Positions 29,789-39,363 of a DNA stretch of 64,000 bases are shown here, in pieces. The notes under the pieces were generated by a model. The model did not search any database and was not told the DNA's origin. It saw only the letters and a list, made by a program, of their open reading frames with translations. The translations under genes were made by a program, and so were the position numbers. Every line of letters begins with the position of its first letter. Position 1 is the first letter of the stretch. This DNA is from Leptotrichia massiliensis. Its GTDB lineage: Bacteria; Fusobacteriota; Fusobacteriia; Fusobacteriales; Leptotrichiaceae. Location of the stretch: assembly GCF_900104625.1 (NCBI RefSeq), contig NZ_FNVZ01000002.1, positions 1 through 64,000 of the forward strand, in the 5' to 3' direction.

Positions 29789-30901
29789 ATGAAAAAAATA
29801 GGAATAATTATAGGAAAATTTTTCCCTCTTCACATCGGACATGTAAACTTTATTCAAAGAGCCAGTGGGATTGTAGACAGATTATACGTTGTGATCTCAT
29901 ATTCTGATGATGCCGATGATTTACTTACTTCTAATTCCCGTTTTGTAAAGGAAATTACACCAAAGGACAGATTACGTTTTGTAAAGCAGACTTTTAAAAA
30001 CCAACCTAATGTCTCATCCTTTTTACTGGATGAAAATAACTATTCCCAGCAAGGTGACAACTGGCAGGAATGGGCAACAGCTTTAAAAAATGAAATTGAG
30101 AAAAGAGAAAAGCTGCAAAATAAAGAGAAAATAGACTGGCAAAATGATGTAATTTTCATAAGCAATAGAGATGGGGACAAGGAATACAATCTAAAGCATT
30201 TTGGATCTGAAACTAAATCAATTGACAAAAATTATATTGAATACAACGTAAACTCAAAGCAAATACGTGAAAATCCAAGTAAATACTGGGAATTTTTACC
30301 ACGTGAAGTAAGGGAGCATTTAATTCCCATTATTACAATTTGTGGAGGGGAAAGCAGTGGAAAAAGTGTAATGATAGACAAACTTGCAAACGTTTTTAAT
30401 ACAACTTCCGCTTGGGAATATGGACGTGAATATGTTTTTGAAAAATTAGGTGGAGACGAAGAATCATTACAATATTCTGACTATGAAAAAATCGTTTTTG
30501 GACATCAGTCAAATGTTTTGTACGCTGCTAGAAATGCGAATAAATTTGCATTAATTGATACAGATTATATAGCTACTCTAGCTTTTTGTTTGACTTATGA
30601 AAAACGGGACAATCCAATAGTTCGTGAATTTGTCCAAAATTACAGATTTGACTTGACGATTTTACTTGAAAATAATGTTGCTTGGGTAAATGATGGACTT
30701 CGTTCAATTGGTGATAATGACAGACGTCAAAAATTCCAGAATTTATTGAAGGATTTGTATAAAGAATACAATATTCAATATATTACAGTAAAATCAAGCA
30801 GCTACGAAAAAAGATATTTAGCTTGTAAACACATTATAAAAGCATATTTAGATGGTGCTGATAATTCACAGCTTCAAGAAATAGCAGACACTTTTATATA
30901 A
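29789..30901 (+). CDS. nadR: NadR-type NMN adenylyltransferase / nicotinamide riboside kinase
   Basis: Bifunctional NAD salvage enzyme. Residues 1-165 are a nucleotidyltransferase with GKFFPLHIGH (the HIGH motif). The C-terminal part is a ribosylnicotinamide kinase with P-loop GGESSGKS (about residue 190), WEYGREYV and DTDYIAT. The N-terminal DNA-binding domain of the E. coli protein is absent, so it is probably an enzyme only. AAAGGAA precedes the ATG. A monocistronic unit with its own terminator. Confidence 0.93.
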   Translation: MKKIGIIIGKFFPLHIGHVNFIQRASGIVDRLYVVISYSDDADDLLTSNSRFVKEITPKDRLRFVKQTFKNQPNVSSFLLDENNYSQQGDNWQEWATALKNEIEKREKLQNKEKIDWQNDVIFISNRDGDKEYNLKHFGSETKSIDKNYIEYNVNSKQIRENPSKYWEFLPREVREHLIPIITICGGESSGKSVMIDKLANVFNTTSAWEYGREYVFEKLGGDEESLQYSDYEKIVFGHQSNVLYAARNANKFALIDTDYIATLAFCLTYEKRDNPIVREFVQNYRFDLTILLENNVAWVNDGLRSIGDNDRRQKFQNLLKDLYKEYNIQYITVKSSSYEKRYLACKHIIKAYLDGADNSQLQEIADTFI

Positions 30902-30904
30902 AAA

Positions 30905-30955
30905 AATAACCTATTACTAAAATTTATTTTAATTCTTAGTACATAGGTTTTTTTA
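30905..30955 (+). terminator. terminator of nadR
   Basis: AACCTAT-TACTAA (30908-30920) pairs with TTAGTA-C-ATAGGTT (30936-30949), with one bulged C, then a T-run. Confidence 0.85.
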
Positions 30956-31104
30956 TTTTTTATTTATTAAATTGTAAATTTAGAATTTTAGATTTTTGAA
31001 AAAATAGCTAAATACTTTTATCGTGCCCTCCTTAAATCGTGCATACTTAGCCATTTTTGAAAAACCACTTTATAATTATATAATTTAACAAATTATACAT
31101 CTAA

Positions 31105-31602
31105 TTATTCTCTTGTCCCCATTTCCTTGTCTAATAAATATAACGTAGCACTGTTATTATCAACATCAAGTGAAACAATCTTGTCAATTATTTTTTGAGC
31201 TTGTTCCTCTTCTTCTTCCTGCTCTTCAGCAAACTCATTTAAAAATACTTCTGCTCCGTAATCTCCCAATTCTCTAGCAAGTTTGTGAATATTTTCAATT
31301 GCAGCTGTAACAGATTCTTCGTGAGCAAGTGCTGCTTCAAAAACTTCCTTCACTGATGTAAAATCCATTTTAGGTTTATCTAATCCCAAAAATTCAATTT
31401 TTCCATTTCTTTTTAATACATACTCATAAAATTTTTTTGAATGTTCTATTTCCTCTTTTGCTTGATTTCCCATCCAGTTTGCAAAACCTTCTAATGCTCT
31501 TTCGTCAAAATATGCAGCCATAGCTTGATACTGATAAGCCGCTGCTAATTCCATATTTATTTGATTATTTAATAAAATTTCTAATTCTTTATTTAATTTC
31601 AT
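31105..31602 (-). CDS. ftnA: non-haem ferritin
   Basis: A 165-residue ferritin that stores iron in a 24-subunit shell. Ferroxidase ligands are visible in EILLNNQINMELAAAYQYQAM, GNQAKEEIEHSKKF and NEFAEEQEEEEEQ. The run of acidic residues near 125-135 is longer than usual. TGGAG precedes the ATG. It lies 40 bases after perR on the same strand, so it is probably cotranscribed with its likely regulator. Confidence 0.95.
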   Translation of the reverse strand: MKLNKELEILLNNQINMELAAAYQYQAMAAYFDERALEGFANWMGNQAKEEIEHSKKFYEYVLKRNGKIEFLGLDKPKMDFTSVKEVFEAALAHEESVTAAIENIHKLARELGDYGAEVFLNEFAEEQEEEEEQAQKIIDKIVSLDVDNNSATLYLLDKEMGTRE

Positions 31603-31641
31603 ATTTTCTCCATTTCTATTTTTTGTTTTAATAATTTATTT

Positions 31642-32058
31642 CTAATTTTTCTTTTCTAAACATTTTTCGCAAGTACCTTTTATGTAGAAATGTATTTCAT
31701 CAATTTCCACATTACCCAATTTTGATAAATCAAATTTTGATAAATTTACGTCAAAATCTATTATTTCTCCACAATTTTTACATTTGAAATGTCCATGATC
31801 CTCTGTCACTACATCGTATCTCACTTCGTTTTCTTCAATAATAATTTCTTGAATAATGTTATTACTGACAAATATATTTAATGTGTTATACACTGTAGTT
31901 TTTGATAAAGTAGGCATTTCAGGAGATAAATTCTGAAAAATATCGTCGACTGTTGGATGTGTATGATGATCCAGCAGATATTGAAATATTTTCATTCTTT
32001 GTACTGAAGGTTTTATTCCATTTTTCTTTAAATAGTCGCCAACGTTTTCTATATGCAT
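31642..32058 (-). CDS. perR: Fur-family regulator, PerR-like
   Basis: A 138-residue metalloregulator with an N-terminal winged helix (QRMKIFQYLLDHHTHPTVDD, TLSKTTVYNTLNIF) and a C-terminal dimerisation domain. It has the two structural CxxC zinc pairs (CKNC, CEKC) and the HGHFKC metal-site segment. PerR senses peroxide through Fe-catalysed His oxidation. Context favours PerR over Fur: PerR-type boxes precede dps, ahpC and this gene itself, and ferritin follows. AGGAGGGAAT precedes the ATG. Confidence 0.85.
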   Translation of the reverse strand: MHIENVGDYLKKNGIKPSVQRMKIFQYLLDHHTHPTVDDIFQNLSPEMPTLSKTTVYNTLNIFVSNNIIQEIIIEENEVRYDVVTEDHGHFKCKNCGEIIDFDVNLSKFDLSKLGNVEIDEIHFYIKGTCEKCLEKKN

Positions 32059-32116
32059 ATTCCCTCCTAAATTATTTATATCATTTTTTATTTAATTAAT
32101 TATATTTACCTTTCCT

Positions 32117-32159
32117 TTGTATCCATTATAATTTTATACTCTTTTCTATATTTTGTCAA
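32117..32159 (-). promoter_or_regulatory. perR promoter with candidate autoregulatory box
   Basis: On the minus strand TTGACA (32154-32159), 17 bases, TAAAAT (32131-32136). Directly downstream, TTATAAT-G-GATACAA (32117-32131) matches the dps box at 11 of 14 arm positions. This fits autoregulation, but it is weaker than the dps and ahpC boxes. Confidence 0.55.
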
Positions 32160-32264
32160 TACATTTATTTATTTTTATTCTCAAAGTTATTTTTTACAGT
32201 ATTTCAAGATACTTAAAACTTTTTTATAATTAAAATAAAATAACAATAATTTTAAAAATCTCAG

Positions 32265-33980
32265 TTACTGCGAGTCATTTAGTGGAATTAAAAATGTGAA
32301 TACGGTTTTAATATTAGGCACACTTTTTACAAAAATTTCAATATTATGCCGTAAAGCTATTTCTTTTGCAATTGCAAGTCCCAATCCCATTCCATTTTTA
32401 TTTTCCTCAGTATTTGACTTATGATAACGGTTAAAAATTTCTCCAATATTTTCAGGATCAATACCTCTTCCACTGTCACATATTTTAAGCTCGTACTTTT
32501 TATTCTCTTTTTTTAACAAAATATCAACTTTCTGATTTTCATTAGAAAATTTTATTGCGTTATCCAGAACAATTATTATCATTTGCCGAATCCGCTGATA
32601 ATCACCAACAAAAAGATACCTGTCTTCTTCAATTGCATTTTCAGCAGAAAAATTTATTTTCACACCTTTTTTAGTTGAAATCTGTTTCATGCTTCTCACA
32701 GCGTCATTTATAATTTCAAATAAATTTATTGTACTTTTATCAATGGAAAAATCTGTATTTTGAAGTTTCGTCAAATCTATCAAATCATTAACCAGCCTTT
32801 GCAGATGAATACTATCTGATAAAATCTGTTCATTATAATCCTTTAGCTGCTCAGGATTACTTATAACTCCATCGCAAATGGCTTCTATTGAACCACGAAT
32901 CACTGTAATCGGCGTTCGCAGTTCGTGAGAAATATTTGCAATAAAATTTTGCCGCATTTTTTCAAAACGTTCACTTTCTTTTGAGCTTTTATCTAGTTGA
33001 AGTGCCAGTTTATCAATACTTTTTGCAAGTTCCCCAATTTCATCGCTCTGTTTTATCTGTGTTGTTACTTCATAATTTCCCTTTGCCAATTCTGTTGTTG
33101 TATCACGAATTTTATTAAGTGGCTTTGTAAAGCTTATGGAAAGCCAGACCGCACTTATACTTGCAAGGATTAGAGCCGCCAAGATACTGAAAATAAGAGT
33201 ATAAATACCGCTTTTTAATGCTGAAGACATATATTTTACTGGAGAATGAAGGAGCACGACTCCTTCAATTGTTTCACCATTTTTTATTGGAACTGCTACT
33301 GTTATTGAATTTTCATTTAAGTAATCATTAAAATTTTCTGTCGTAGTTGTTTCTCCAGAAATAGCTTTTTTAATAGTTTCTTCTGCATTTGGAGGTAATT
33401 TCAGATATGAAAACGGTTGTCCCTTCTCATTTCTTCCCTGCACAATATTTCCTGTTTTTGCATCCACTATCCAGACTTCTCCCATCGCAATGTCCTCAAT
33501 CATTCGCATACTTCTAAATATTTTGACATTATTGTCCTTCTCATCCACAATTCTATGTCTATGAAAATGTTTTTCATCTAGTAATTTTTTAGAATTTTTT
33601 TCTTCTGGACTTTTTTCAGTTTCATTTTTCCGTATATTTTCAATAACATTGTTTTCAAATGCTTTTCCATTTATATTTCCTACAATTTTAGGTTTTTCTC
33701 TCCTAACTGGCTTTTCAGAAGAAGTTTCCTTTGATGGGGGTTTCCTGTCTTTATTCTCAAGATTCTCATTTCCGTCTTCAAACCACATTTTTGAAAGAGT
33801 TGTTGAAATCTTATAAGCTCTTTCAACCAAATCTTTCTTATGTAAACTAACAGTATTTTGAATATAAATATATCCAAAAATGCTCCCAATCACAATGGAA
33901 AATAACAAAAGCGACAATCCAAAATATGAAAGTAATTTTATGAATATTTTATTTTTAAATTTTATGCCTTTTATTTTCAC
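32265..33980 (-). CDS. membrane sensor histidine kinase
   Basis: A 571-residue sensor kinase: TM1 (about 13-35), a roughly 220-residue extracytoplasmic sensor with a very charged Lys/Glu/Pro-rich insert, TM2 (about 263-285) and HAMP. The HisKA has its phosphorylated His in NISHELRTP (about 350); the HATPase has LDNAIKFS, DSGRGID and GMGLGLAIAK. It starts at a GTG one base after the tannase-like gene stop, with GAAGGAAG as ribosome site, so the two are translationally coupled. No response regulator is adjacent; the nearest is at 53.0 kb. Confidence 0.92.
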   Translation of the reverse strand: MKIKGIKFKNKIFIKLLSYFGLSLLLFSIVIGSIFGYIYIQNTVSLHKKDLVERAYKISTTLSKMWFEDGNENLENKDRKPPSKETSSEKPVRREKPKIVGNINGKAFENNVIENIRKNETEKSPEEKNSKKLLDEKHFHRHRIVDEKDNNVKIFRSMRMIEDIAMGEVWIVDAKTGNIVQGRNEKGQPFSYLKLPPNAEETIKKAISGETTTTENFNDYLNENSITVAVPIKNGETIEGVVLLHSPVKYMSSALKSGIYTLIFSILAALILASISAVWLSISFTKPLNKIRDTTTELAKGNYEVTTQIKQSDEIGELAKSIDKLALQLDKSSKESERFEKMRQNFIANISHELRTPITVIRGSIEAICDGVISNPEQLKDYNEQILSDSIHLQRLVNDLIDLTKLQNTDFSIDKSTINLFEIINDAVRSMKQISTKKGVKINFSAENAIEEDRYLFVGDYQRIRQMIIIVLDNAIKFSNENQKVDILLKKENKKYELKICDSGRGIDPENIGEIFNRYHKSNTEENKNGMGLGLAIAKEIALRHNIEIFVKSVPNIKTVFTFLIPLNDSQ

Positions 33981-33981
33981 A

Positions 33982-35580
33982 CTATCTTCCTTCTGCTACA
34001 ACCTTATCCATCCAGCTAAATAACTCATCTAAATCATAATCTCCAGAATGTGGAGTTGCCCAAGGCGATGCAAAATCAACTTTTTTCCCAAGATTTTCGA
34101 GTTTTATAGCAAGTATCGCAGGTATTGCAAGTGAAGTATCCTTGTCAACCGCACCATGTCTTATTCTCCAGTATTTTACTTTCGAATTTGCAATGTAGTT
34201 CATTGGATTCATCATTTTTATGATTTTTTTATCAGCCATAGTTCCATTTACTGTCGAGTGTTCCAACATGTATTCCGTAAAATGCTTATTGTTCGTAGTT
34301 TCGTCTCCAAACTCATTGTTTTCTCCAGTTGATAAATCCACATTGTCAAACGCTCCAGGTGTTTTTTGTCTACCCATATAAGCCACATATTTATCATAAT
34401 CTAAATCTACAACTTTCCCATTTTTTATTGTCAAAAATTCAAATTCCGATAAATCAGTCCCTTTCTTCAAAGCGACATTTGCAGAATCAATGTAATATTG
34501 CTTAATCTGCTCCTTAAAACTTCCATTTCCATTTTCATCCAATGTTAAAAGTTTCCCATTTTTACATTTTAATTTTAGACTGTTTAAATAGGTAGGAAAC
34601 ATTTTCTTCAAATCATTTGAACGTAAAATTTCATCATCAGTCAACGTACCCTCAGTATATGTTCTTTCCACATTGTAGTCTAACATTGAAATCTCTATCT
34701 TTTTATATGTTTTTACATCGTTAAACATCCATTCGTAAGCTGTATTCGCATTATCCAAGTTAGTTATTGGACAATAAGCTGACACAGCGTAAATATCATC
34801 TCTTACATTCAATGCACCAATTTCCTTTAGATACGGTTCATAATCTCTACTATTCCCAGCTGCACCAAGTAAAGCCGAAACAGCTCCTCCAGCACTTGTC
34901 CCATTGGAAATAATTCTATCCGCTCTTCCTGGCATTCTAGTATCATTATATCGCAAATATCTCACAGCTGCCTTCAAATCTACAATTACAGCAGGTGCCT
35001 TTCCAGTATACTTCCCATCTTTTTCCAAAGTTCTACCTCTAGCTCCAGGACTTGCCACAACATATCCATTTAATAATGCAACTAATGAAGCATCAGGTTT
35101 TCCATCTCTTGCATTTCCAGGCACTCCAGCCGCTCCAGGCATATATCCTCCTACTGTATTTGGGAAAAATATTGGTGCACTTTTTGCATTGTATTTTCCA
35201 ACTGACCTATTTTTAAAATATTCTTCTGGAATATAAATATTTATAGTCTGATAAGCAATATCAACTGGTTTTGCAACATAAACTATATTTTCATAAGCAC
35301 GATAAGTAACCGTTTTCCCATTAACAGTCGCTGTTTTCGCCGTATAATTCTTATTTACATCAAAATTTAAATTATAACCATTTTCTGTTTTATTTGTTAT
35401 CATATCTTCGGTTATTACTTTTTTATTCATAGGTGCTCCCATTTGTGGCTTTTTATCTTCATTCTTATTTACTTCAACATTTTTATGATTTTTACTAGAA
35501 TCTACTAATCCTTTTTTATTATCAGCAGCCATTGAAAAAGCGGAAACCAATAAACTTAAGATAATTAATTTTTTTCTCAT
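33982..35580 (-). CDS. secreted subtype B tannase-like esterase
   Basis: A 532-residue alpha/beta hydrolase with a signal peptide (KKLIILSLLVSAFSMA), probably periplasmic. The nucleophile elbow is GTSAGG, with a His near PHSGDYD at the C-terminus (DE-LFSWMD). The overall pattern (FFPNTVGGYMPG, DLKAAVRYLRYND, VSAYCPITNLDNA) fits bacterial subtype B tannases, which cleave galloyl esters and are known in Fusobacterium. The substrate here is inferred, and feruloyl or other aryl esters are possible. AAAGGAG precedes the ATG. Coupled to the histidine kinase downstream. Confidence 0.8.
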   Translation of the reverse strand: MRKKLIILSLLVSAFSMAADNKKGLVDSSKNHKNVEVNKNEDKKPQMGAPMNKKVITEDMITNKTENGYNLNFDVNKNYTAKTATVNGKTVTYRAYENIVYVAKPVDIAYQTINIYIPEEYFKNRSVGKYNAKSAPIFFPNTVGGYMPGAAGVPGNARDGKPDASLVALLNGYVVASPGARGRTLEKDGKYTGKAPAVIVDLKAAVRYLRYNDTRMPGRADRIISNGTSAGGAVSALLGAAGNSRDYEPYLKEIGALNVRDDIYAVSAYCPITNLDNANTAYEWMFNDVKTYKKIEISMLDYNVERTYTEGTLTDDEILRSNDLKKMFPTYLNSLKLKCKNGKLLTLDENGNGSFKEQIKQYYIDSANVALKKGTDLSEFEFLTIKNGKVVDLDYDKYVAYMGRQKTPGAFDNVDLSTGENNEFGDETTNNKHFTEYMLEHSTVNGTMADKKIIKMMNPMNYIANSKVKYWRIRHGAVDKDTSLAIPAILAIKLENLGKKVDFASPWATPHSGDYDLDELFSWMDKVVAEGR

Positions 35581-35751
35581 AAATTCTCCTTTTATTTTAC
35601 TACATTTTATTTTTTAACAAAAACCTTATAATATTTCCCATTAGAGTATATAGATTTATTATAAATCCTATTTAATAAAGTATCTTAACTCTTTACCAGA
35701 AAATAAATAAAATATCTTTTCAATTTTTTTAGTGTACTATAAATAAAAAAT

Positions 35752-35785
35752 AAAAAAGGACATAAGTATAAAACCTATGCCTTTT
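35752..35785 (-). terminator. terminator of the infA-rplQ operon
   Basis: On the minus strand AAAAGGCATA pairs with TATG-T-CCTTTT (one bulge), followed by a T-rich run. It lies directly after rplQ. Confidence 0.75.
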
Positions 35786-35799
35786 AACTATTATAATCA

Positions 35800-36174
35800 T
35801 TATACTAATTCAATAATTGCCAATTCAGCTGAATCTCCACGTCTAACAGCAGTTTTGATGATTCTTGTATAACCACCATTTCTTTCAGCATATTTAGGTG
35901 CAATTTCATTAAAGATTTTTGCAACTGCTCCTTCATTTCTTAAAAATGCAAAAGCTTGTCTTCTCAAATGCACTCTTCTTGCCGCATCAGTCGAATTATT
36001 ATATTTTTTCCCTAAAGTAATTGCTTTTTCAGCAAACTTTCTTAATTCTTTAGCACGAGTTACTGTTGTTTCAAGTTGCTCATGTTCTACTAAAGAAATT
36101 GTCATATTTTTAAGCATAGCTAATCTATGATCAGTTCTTCTACCTAGTTTTCTATATGATTTATTATGATTCAT
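35800..36174 (-). CDS. rplQ: 50S ribosomal protein L17
   Basis: 124-residue L17, located near the peptide exit tunnel. It shows [41 protein letters not shown] and [17 protein letters not shown]. The length fits the bacterial form. GAGGAGGGAAA precedes the ATG. Last gene of the alpha operon, in the usual order after rpoA. Confidence 0.98.
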   Translation of the reverse strand: MNHNKSYRKLGRRTDHRLAMLKNMTISLVEHEQLETTVTRAKELRKFAEKAITLGKKYNNSTDAARRVHLRRQAFAFLRNEGAVAKIFNEIAPKYAERNGGYTRIIKTAVRRGDSAELAIIELV

Positions 36175-36226
36175 TTTCCCTCCTCGTTTAAGATTTTATT
36201 CTAAATTCTAGTTTAATTTTATATGA

Positions 36227-37201
36227 TTACTCATCATTACTTTGATTATCACCTAAATCATAACCAAGTTCTTTCATTTTATCGATAATTTCATTTAGTG
36301 ATTTTTTCCCTAAATTCTTAATTTTCAATAATTCATTATATGTCATTGAAGTTAAGTCTGAAATTGTATTTACTCCTGCTTTCTTCAAGCAGTTATAAGA
36401 ACGTACTGTAAAGTCAAGTTCTTCAATTTTCATATCTTCAATATTATTTTCATTTTCAGCATCAGCTTCTGCTAATTCATCTTCACTATCTCTGTATTTG
36501 CTCATACTGTTTCCAATATTTGTAAACGGCTCCAAATGCCAAGTTAATAACTCTACTGCATAAGATAAAGCGTCTTTAATTTCAATACTTCCATCTGTAG
36601 CAATTTCCAAAATTAACTTGTCATAATTTGTAACACGTCCAACCATCGTATCTTCAACACTATAATTTACTCTCTTGATAGGTGTATAAATCGCATCAAC
36701 TGCCAAATATCCTATTGGCCATCCATCAGTATTAATTTCATCAGAAACTACAAATCCTTCTCCAGAATCAACAAGAAATTCTATGTCAATTTGTCTATCA
36801 GTTGTAACAGTCATAATAACTTGTTCAGGATTTATAATTCTTAATCCAGGTTCTACATGGATATCTGCTGCTGTAATTACAGCTGGTCCTTTTACTGAAA
36901 GTGTCATTTTCTTTTCACCAGGCTCATCAGCTTCAACTACTATTTCTTTCACATTTAAAATAATATCTGTAACTGCTTCTTTTACACCTTCTATTGTAGA
37001 AAATTCATTTAACACACCTTCAATTTTAATTCCTTTTATTGCAGTTCCTGGAATTGAGGATAACAATATTCTTCTAAGTGCATTTCCAATAGTATTTCCA
37101 TACCCTCTGTATAAAGGCTCTAGTGTGTATTTTGCTGTATAATTATCTTCTTTTTCTTCAGTTAATCTTACATTTTTAGCTATTTTTTCAATATTTAACA
37201 A
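36227..37201 (-). CDS. rpoA: RNA polymerase alpha subunit
   Basis: 324-residue alpha subunit. The N-terminal domain (about 1-230) has LEPLYRGYGNTIGNALRRILLSS-type dimerisation sequence. An acidic linker (DSEDELAEADAENENN) follows. The C-terminal domain has LDFTVRSYNCLKKAGVNT and IKNLGKKSLNEI, which contact promoter UP elements and activators. Complete and typical. GGAGGAGAT precedes the ATG. Confidence 0.98.
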   Translation of the reverse strand: MLNIEKIAKNVRLTEEKEDNYTAKYTLEPLYRGYGNTIGNALRRILLSSIPGTAIKGIKIEGVLNEFSTIEGVKEAVTDIILNVKEIVVEADEPGEKKMTLSVKGPAVITAADIHVEPGLRIINPEQVIMTVTTDRQIDIEFLVDSGEGFVVSDEINTDGWPIGYLAVDAIYTPIKRVNYSVEDTMVGRVTNYDKLILEIATDGSIEIKDALSYAVELLTWHLEPFTNIGNSMSKYRDSEDELAEADAENENNIEDMKIEELDFTVRSYNCLKKAGVNTISDLTSMTYNELLKIKNLGKKSLNEIIDKMKELGYDLGDNQSNDE

Positions 37202-37231
37202 GCTAATTCATCTCCTCCGATTAAAATATTA

Positions 37232-37819
37232 TTATCTAGAGTAGAACTCGATAATCATCGCTTCGTCAACTTCAAAGTCAACTGCATCTCTTCCTGGATT
37301 TTCTAACACTTTAGCTGTCAAAGCTCCTTCTTCAAGTGATAACCATCCTGGAACTGTTTTTTGTCCAACAGACTCTTTAATTAAAGCTAATTCTTTAGAA
37401 TCTTCTTTAACAGTAATTACATCACCTTGTTTTACTCTATATGATGCAATATTTACTCTTTTTCCATTAATTAAAATATGTCCGTGACTTACGATTTGTC
37501 TTGCTTGTCTTCTTGTAGCACCAAATCCTAATCTGTAAATTACATTATCTAATCTTCTTTCAAGATATTGAAGTAAAAGTTCCCCTGTTACTCCTTCTTT
37601 TCTTGTTGCTTCTTCATATAATTTATAAAATTGTTTTTCCATTACTCCATAAACAAATTTTACTTTTTGTTTTTCTCTTTGTTGTGTTCCGTATTCAGTT
37701 AATTTTCTATTTGCATTTGGTCTAATATTTCTATTTGATTTTTTGTTTACCCCTAAAACAATAGGATCTAAACCAAGATTTCTACATCTTTTTAACACAG
37801 GCTGTCTATCTCTTGCCAT
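37232..37819 (-). CDS. rpsD: 30S ribosomal protein S4
   Basis: 195-residue S4, a primary 16S-binding protein and a common regulator of its own operon. It begins ARDRQPVLKRCRNLGLDP, lacks the N-terminal Cys cluster (C-minus form), and has the S4 RNA-binding domain ERRLDNVIYRLGFGATRRQA. AAGGAGGAAA precedes the ATG. Confidence 0.98.
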   Translation of the reverse strand: MARDRQPVLKRCRNLGLDPIVLGVNKKSNRNIRPNANRKLTEYGTQQREKQKVKFVYGVMEKQFYKLYEEATRKEGVTGELLLQYLERRLDNVIYRLGFGATRRQARQIVSHGHILINGKRVNIASYRVKQGDVITVKEDSKELALIKESVGQKTVPGWLSLEEGALTAKVLENPGRDAVDFEVDEAMIIEFYSR

Positions 37820-37847
37820 TTATCTTTTTCCTCCTTAGTTTATAAAA

Positions 37848-38237
37848 TTACGGTCTTCTCTTTTTAGGTGGTCTTGCACCATTATGAGGTACTGGAGTTA
37901 TATCAACTATTCTTGTTACTTCTAATCCAGTAGCCTGTATTGATCTTATAGAAGCTTCTCTTCCAGATCCAGGTCCTTTTATTTTGATTTCGATTTGTTT
38001 CATTCCGTTTTCAATTGCAACTTGAGCTGCTTGTTCAGCTGCTATTTGAGCTGCAAATGGAGTTCCTTTTTTAGTTCCTTTGAACCCTGAAGTTCCTCCT
38101 GATTTCCAAATTACTACTTTACCTTCTGAATCTGTTATAGTAACAACAGTATTGTTAAAAGTAGAATGTATATATGCGATTCCATTAGGAATATTTTTTA
38201 GTTTTTTCTTTTTTGAAGTTGCTGGTCTTTTTGCCAC
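37848..38237 (-). CDS. rpsK: 30S ribosomal protein S11
   Basis: 129-residue S11 of the 30S platform, with [38 protein letters not shown] and the C-terminal [12 protein letters not shown]. Operon spacing is about 30 bases on each side with GGAGGAAA upstream. Confidence 0.98.
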   Translation of the reverse strand: MAKRPATSKKKKLKNIPNGIAYIHSTFNNTVVTITDSEGKVVIWKSGGTSGFKGTKKGTPFAAQIAAEQAAQVAIENGMKQIEIKIKGPGSGREASIRSIQATGLEVTRIVDITPVPHNGARPPKKRRP

Positions 38238-38268
38238 TTATGGTTTCCTCCTTTAACTTAATAGTTTA

Positions 38269-38634
38269 TTATTTTTTCTTAGCAATTGCCATTCTAACTG
38301 GCCCTTTTCTAGTTCTTGCATTTGTTTTAGTTTTTTGTCCTCTTACAGGTAATCCATTTCTATGTCTTAATCCTCTGTAACTCTTAATATCAAGTAGACG
38401 TTTGATGTTAAGTCTAATTTCTTTTCTTAACTCACCTTCAATTTTGTACTCTTCTACAGCGTTTCTCAATTGTGCTACTTGTTCTTCTGTCAAATCTTTT
38501 ACTTTAGTATCTCTGTCGATACCAGTTGCTCCTAAAATTTTGTTTGAAGTGCTTCTACCAATTCCAAAAATATAAGTTAAAGAAACTTCTACTCTTTTAT
38601 TTCTTGGAATATCTACTCCTGCTATTCTAGCCAA
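38269..38634 (-). CDS. rpsM: 30S ribosomal protein S13
   Basis: 121-residue S13 of the 30S head, with [46 protein letters not shown] and the basic tail [23 protein letters not shown] precedes the ATG. A 195-base gap separates it from rpmJ; that leader could hold S4- or S13-dependent control, but I see no definite structure. Confidence 0.98.
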   Translation of the reverse strand: MARIAGVDIPRNKRVEVSLTYIFGIGRSTSNKILGATGIDRDTKVKDLTEEQVAQLRNAVEEYKIEGELRKEIRLNIKRLLDIKSYRGLRHRNGLPVRGQKTKTNARTRKGPVRMAIAKKK

Positions 38635-38829
38635 ATTTTTTTCCTCCTCGTTTTGATATTTTTAATCTTCTTCAATATGCCCTCACATACATAATATAAG
38701 GAATAAGCTCTACAGCTAAACATACCTTTACAATCTTTATTTAAATATCCATAGTGTCTTTGTATCTTAATTTAATCTATATATATTTTAATAAAAATGT
38801 TTTTAGGTTTATTAATCTGTTTTTTAAAA

Positions 38830-38943
38830 TTATCCTTGTATTTGTTTGTGTTTAGGGTTTTCGCATATTACTCTTACTTTTCCGTGACGTTTAACAATTT
38901 TACATTTGTCACAAATAGGTTTTACTGAAGCTTTTACTTTCAC
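38830..38943 (-). CDS. rpmJ: 50S ribosomal protein L36
   Basis: A 37-residue zinc-ribbon L36 that starts at GTG (38943-38941) with GGAGGG ten bases upstream. It reads [15 protein letters not shown] and ends HKQIQG. The C-x2-C and C-x4-H zinc ligands are present (CDKC, CENPKH), so this is the zinc-binding form. It fits between infA and rpsM in the canonical order. Confidence 0.96.
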   Translation of the reverse strand: MKVKASVKPICDKCKIVKRHGKVRVICENPKHKQIQG

Positions 38944-38964
38944 TAAAAACCCTCCTTCCAACTT

Positions 38965-39183
38965 TTATTTTTTTCTATATACAATTCTGCCTCTTGACAA
39001 GTCATACGGAGAAACTTCCACCGTCACCTTATCTCCTGGCAAAATTTTTATATAGTTCATTCTCATTTTCCCTGAGATATGTCCTAAAACTTCGTGTCCA
39101 TTTTCAAGCCTTACTTGAAACATTGCATTTGGTAATGCTTCAATTATTTCACCTTCCAGCTCAAGAACATCCTGTTTTGCCAT
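38965..39183 (-). CDS. infA: translation initiation factor IF-1
   Basis: 72-residue OB-fold IF-1 that binds the 30S A-site during initiation. Sequence [20 protein letters not shown] and [19 protein letters not shown] is near consensus. GAGGTGATT precedes the ATG. First gene of the operon running to rplQ. Confidence 0.98.
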   Translation of the reverse strand: MAKQDVLELEGEIIEALPNAMFQVRLENGHEVLGHISGKMRMNYIKILPGDKVTVEVSPYDLSRGRIVYRKK

Positions 39184-39313
39184 AAATAATCACCTCGGAT
39201 CCTTTCTATTATAACAAAAAAATAAATAAATGTCCAGTTTTTTTGCATTTATTTTTGATATTTAATTTTACATAAAAAACAAAAAACAACTAACACTTTT
39301 TATTTACCTTATC

Positions 39314-39342
39314 ATAATACAGTATTTGTACTCTTTTGTCAA
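39314..39342 (-). promoter_or_regulatory. promoter of the infA-rpoA-rplQ operon
   Basis: On the minus strand TTGACA (39337-39342), 17 bases, TATTAT (39314-39319), about 130 bases before infA. Confidence 0.75.
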
Positions 39343-39363
39343 TTATTTTTATTTTACACTTTT

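Noticed and set aside
38635-38829. 31-codon ORF (starting MFSCRAYSLYY) in the rpmJ-rpsM gap
   Set aside because: It overlaps the rpsM ribosome site and start. It is more likely leader sequence than a gene.
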